Positions 62,766 to 64,000 of a stretch of 64,000 bases of DNA are shown one piece after another. The position numbers and the translations under genes are program-made. Positions within the stretch are counted from its first letter, which is position 1. Every line of letters starts with the position of its first letter. The notes under the pieces were generated by a model, which did not search any database, was not told where the DNA came from, and worked only from the letters and a program-made list of their open reading frames with translations. Source of the DNA: Rubrivivax sp. (lineage in GTDB: Bacteria; Pseudomonadota; Gammaproteobacteria; Burkholderiales; Burkholderiaceae_C); assembly GCA_030653385.1 (NCBI GenBank), contig JAURZM010000079.1, positions 186,001-250,000 on the forward strand. Reading direction: 5' to 3'.

Positions 62766-63710
62766 ATGAGCACCTCTTCCATCCCTTCCCCCGCGGCCGC
62801 ACCCGGCGCCTTCAGGCGCTTCCTGGACGGCGACATCTGGTTCAGCTTCAAGAATTCGCCGATGGCCATCGTGGCCGCGGTGATTGCGGCGCTGTGCGTT
62901 TTCTGTTCGGTGTTTGCACCCTGGGTGTCACCTCACAACCCCTTCGACCTGGCGACGCTGAACCTGTCCGACGCACGTCTGCCACCGGCCTGGCTGGAAG
63001 GCGGCAGCCGCACCTACCTGCTGGGCACCGACGACCAGGGCCGCGACATCCTGTCGGCGCTGTTCTACGGCGCCCGTATCTCGCTGTTCGTGGGCCTGGC
63101 CTCGGTGCTGGTGTCGATGGCCGTGGGCGTGGGCCTGGGCCTGCTGTCGGGTTTTGTCGGCGGCAAGACCGACGCCTTCATCATGCGGGTGTGCGACGTG
63201 ATGCTGTCCTTCCCGTCGATCCTGATCGCGCTCTTGATCGACGGCGTGGCGCGTGCGATGTTTCCCAACGCCCACGACGAACTGGCCTTTGGCGTGCTGA
63301 TCATCGCCATCTCGCTGGGCGGCTGGGTGCAGTACGCGCGCACGGTGCGCGGCAGCACGCTGGTGGAGCGCAACAAGGAATACGTGCAGGCCGCGCGGGT
63401 GATCGGTGTGTCGCCCTACCGCATCATGGTCAAGCACGTGCTGCCCAATGTGATGGGGCCGGTGCTGGTGCTGGCCACCATCCAGGTGGCCGCCGCCATC
63501 CTGACCGAAGCCACGCTGTCCTTCCTGGGTGTGGGTGTGCCGCCCACGTCGCCCAGCCTGGGCACGCTGATCCGCGTGGGCAACGACTTCCTGTTCAGCG
63601 GCGAGTGGTGGATCACCATCTTCCCGGGCGCCATGCTGGTGCTGATTGCGCTGAGCGTGAACCTGCTGGGCGACTGGCTGCGTGATGCGCTGAACCCGAG
63701 GCTGCGCTGA
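62766..63710 (+). CDS. ABC transporter permease, dipeptide/oligopeptide type (DppC-like)
   Basis: 314 residues from the ATG at 62766. It has the OppC N-terminal domain (FRRFLDGDIWFSFKNSPM), the GTDDQGRDILSALFYGARIS block and an EAA loop (ERNKEYVQAARVIGVSPYRI, about 219-238). It pairs with the preceding permease; the ATPase gene begins 1 bp after its stop. Confidence 0.93.
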   Translation: MSTSSIPSPAAAPGAFRRFLDGDIWFSFKNSPMAIVAAVIAALCVFCSVFAPWVSPHNPFDLATLNLSDARLPPAWLEGGSRTYLLGTDDQGRDILSALFYGARISLFVGLASVLVSMAVGVGLGLLSGFVGGKTDAFIMRVCDVMLSFPSILIALLIDGVARAMFPNAHDELAFGVLIIAISLGGWVQYARTVRGSTLVERNKEYVQAARVIGVSPYRIMVKHVLPNVMGPVLVLATIQVAAAILTEATLSFLGVGVPPTSPSLGTLIRVGNDFLFSGEWWITIFPGAMLVLIALSVNLLGDWLRDALNPRLR

Positions 63711-63711
63711 G

Positions 63712-64000
63712 ATGACTGCCCCTTTGCTCGAAGTCAGGAACCTGCGCGTCGAATTCCCCACGCGCCACGGCACGCTGCTGGCGCTGGATGACATCTCCTT
63801 CGACATCTCTCCTGGTGAAGTGCTGGGCGTGGTGGGCGAATCCGGTGCCGGCAAGTCGCTTACCGGCGCGGCCATCATCGGCCTGCTCGAACCGCCGGGC
63901 CGCATTGCCGGTGGCGAGATCCGCCTGGCCGGTCAGCGCATCGACAACCTGCCTTACGAGCAGATGCGCAAGATCCGCGGCCGCCAGATCGGCGCCATCT
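63712..64000 (+). CDS. ABC transporter ATP-binding protein, DppD-like (5' part)
   Basis: The first 96 codons are visible before the window ends. Walker A GESGAGKS lies near residue 44, after the usual LLEVRNLRVEFPT start. It energises the two permeases upstream. The missing rest should hold the signature and Walker B motifs and, in this family, often a second ATPase gene follows. Confidence 0.9.
   Translation, partial: MTAPLLEVRNLRVEFPTRHGTLLALDDISFDISPGEVLGVVGESGAGKSLTGAAIIGLLEPPGRIAGGEIRLAGQRIDNLPYEQMRKIRGRQIGAI

Noticed and set aside
1-64000. CRISPR array, tRNA, rRNA or transposase
   Set aside because: No regularly spaced repeat array, cloverleaf-like conserved segment or transposase motif was seen on reading either strand; absence by eye is not proof.

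Overview
The window reads as a chromosomal segment of a high-GC betaproteobacterium of the order Burkholderiales, probably from the Rubrivivax/Ideonella/Leptothrix side of the order. This is inferred from gene order and protein families: dusB-fis-purH, argB-nucleotidase-slmA, hisI-hisE-hinT-tatABC, a type II secretion cluster with divergent gspC, a trimeric-type porin, and PHA granule proteins. I saw no rRNA, tRNA, CRISPR array, transposase or phage gene.

Layout. 1-7726 (minus): a PHA-system protein cut by the window edge, a lipoprotein metallopeptidase, a molybdopterin oxidoreductase, a PEP-CTERM-like exported protein and a very large SARP/BTAD-type ATPase regulator. 7899-11597 (plus): an M20 amidohydrolase, a TAXI-type binding protein and a DUF2817 metallopeptidase in an overlapping operon. 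11614-17429: a patatin/beta-barrel protein diverging from a single-chain restriction-modification enzyme whose recognition region differs in composition. 17761-24721 (minus): a Lon-like AAA ATPase, a dienelactone hydrolase, ruvC, a CdsA-like enzyme with an acyltransferase, and dusB-fis-purH. 24857-33495: a YqaA-like membrane protein, an M32 carboxypeptidase, then a lipid-storage neighbourhood (patatin, phasin, two-domain acyl-CoA reductase), a frameshifted gene, a CurA-like reductase and a CusF-like protein.

33596-43910: argB, a HAD nucleotidase, a hybrid-kinase/response-regulator pair on the opposite strand, slmA, pdeM, a DUF815 ATPase, mutT, hisI, hisE, a small membrane protein, hinT and tatABC. 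44023-55372: gspF, E, D, N, M, L, K, J, I, H and G on the minus strand with gspC divergent; no prepilin peptidase gene lies in the window. 55377-64000: a divergent cobT homologue, ilvA with a terminator and possible small RNA upstream, an osmC homologue, coq7, a strongly optimised porin, a DUF3047 lipoprotein and the start of a dipeptide-type ABC transporter operon.

The most unusual signals are: (1) GCGTCA direct repeats at an exact 11-bp period, three upstream of the SARP-like regulator and two each upstream of the PEP-CTERM-like gene and the CurA-like reductase, a layout like that of SARP operators; (2) a minus-strand terminator plus a hairpin that displays anti-Shine-Dalgarno sequence between ilvA and osmC; (3) the mosaic restriction enzyme; (4) a family of C/G-rich palindromic intergenic repeats abutting minus-strand stop codons, one copy lying inside the secretion operon.
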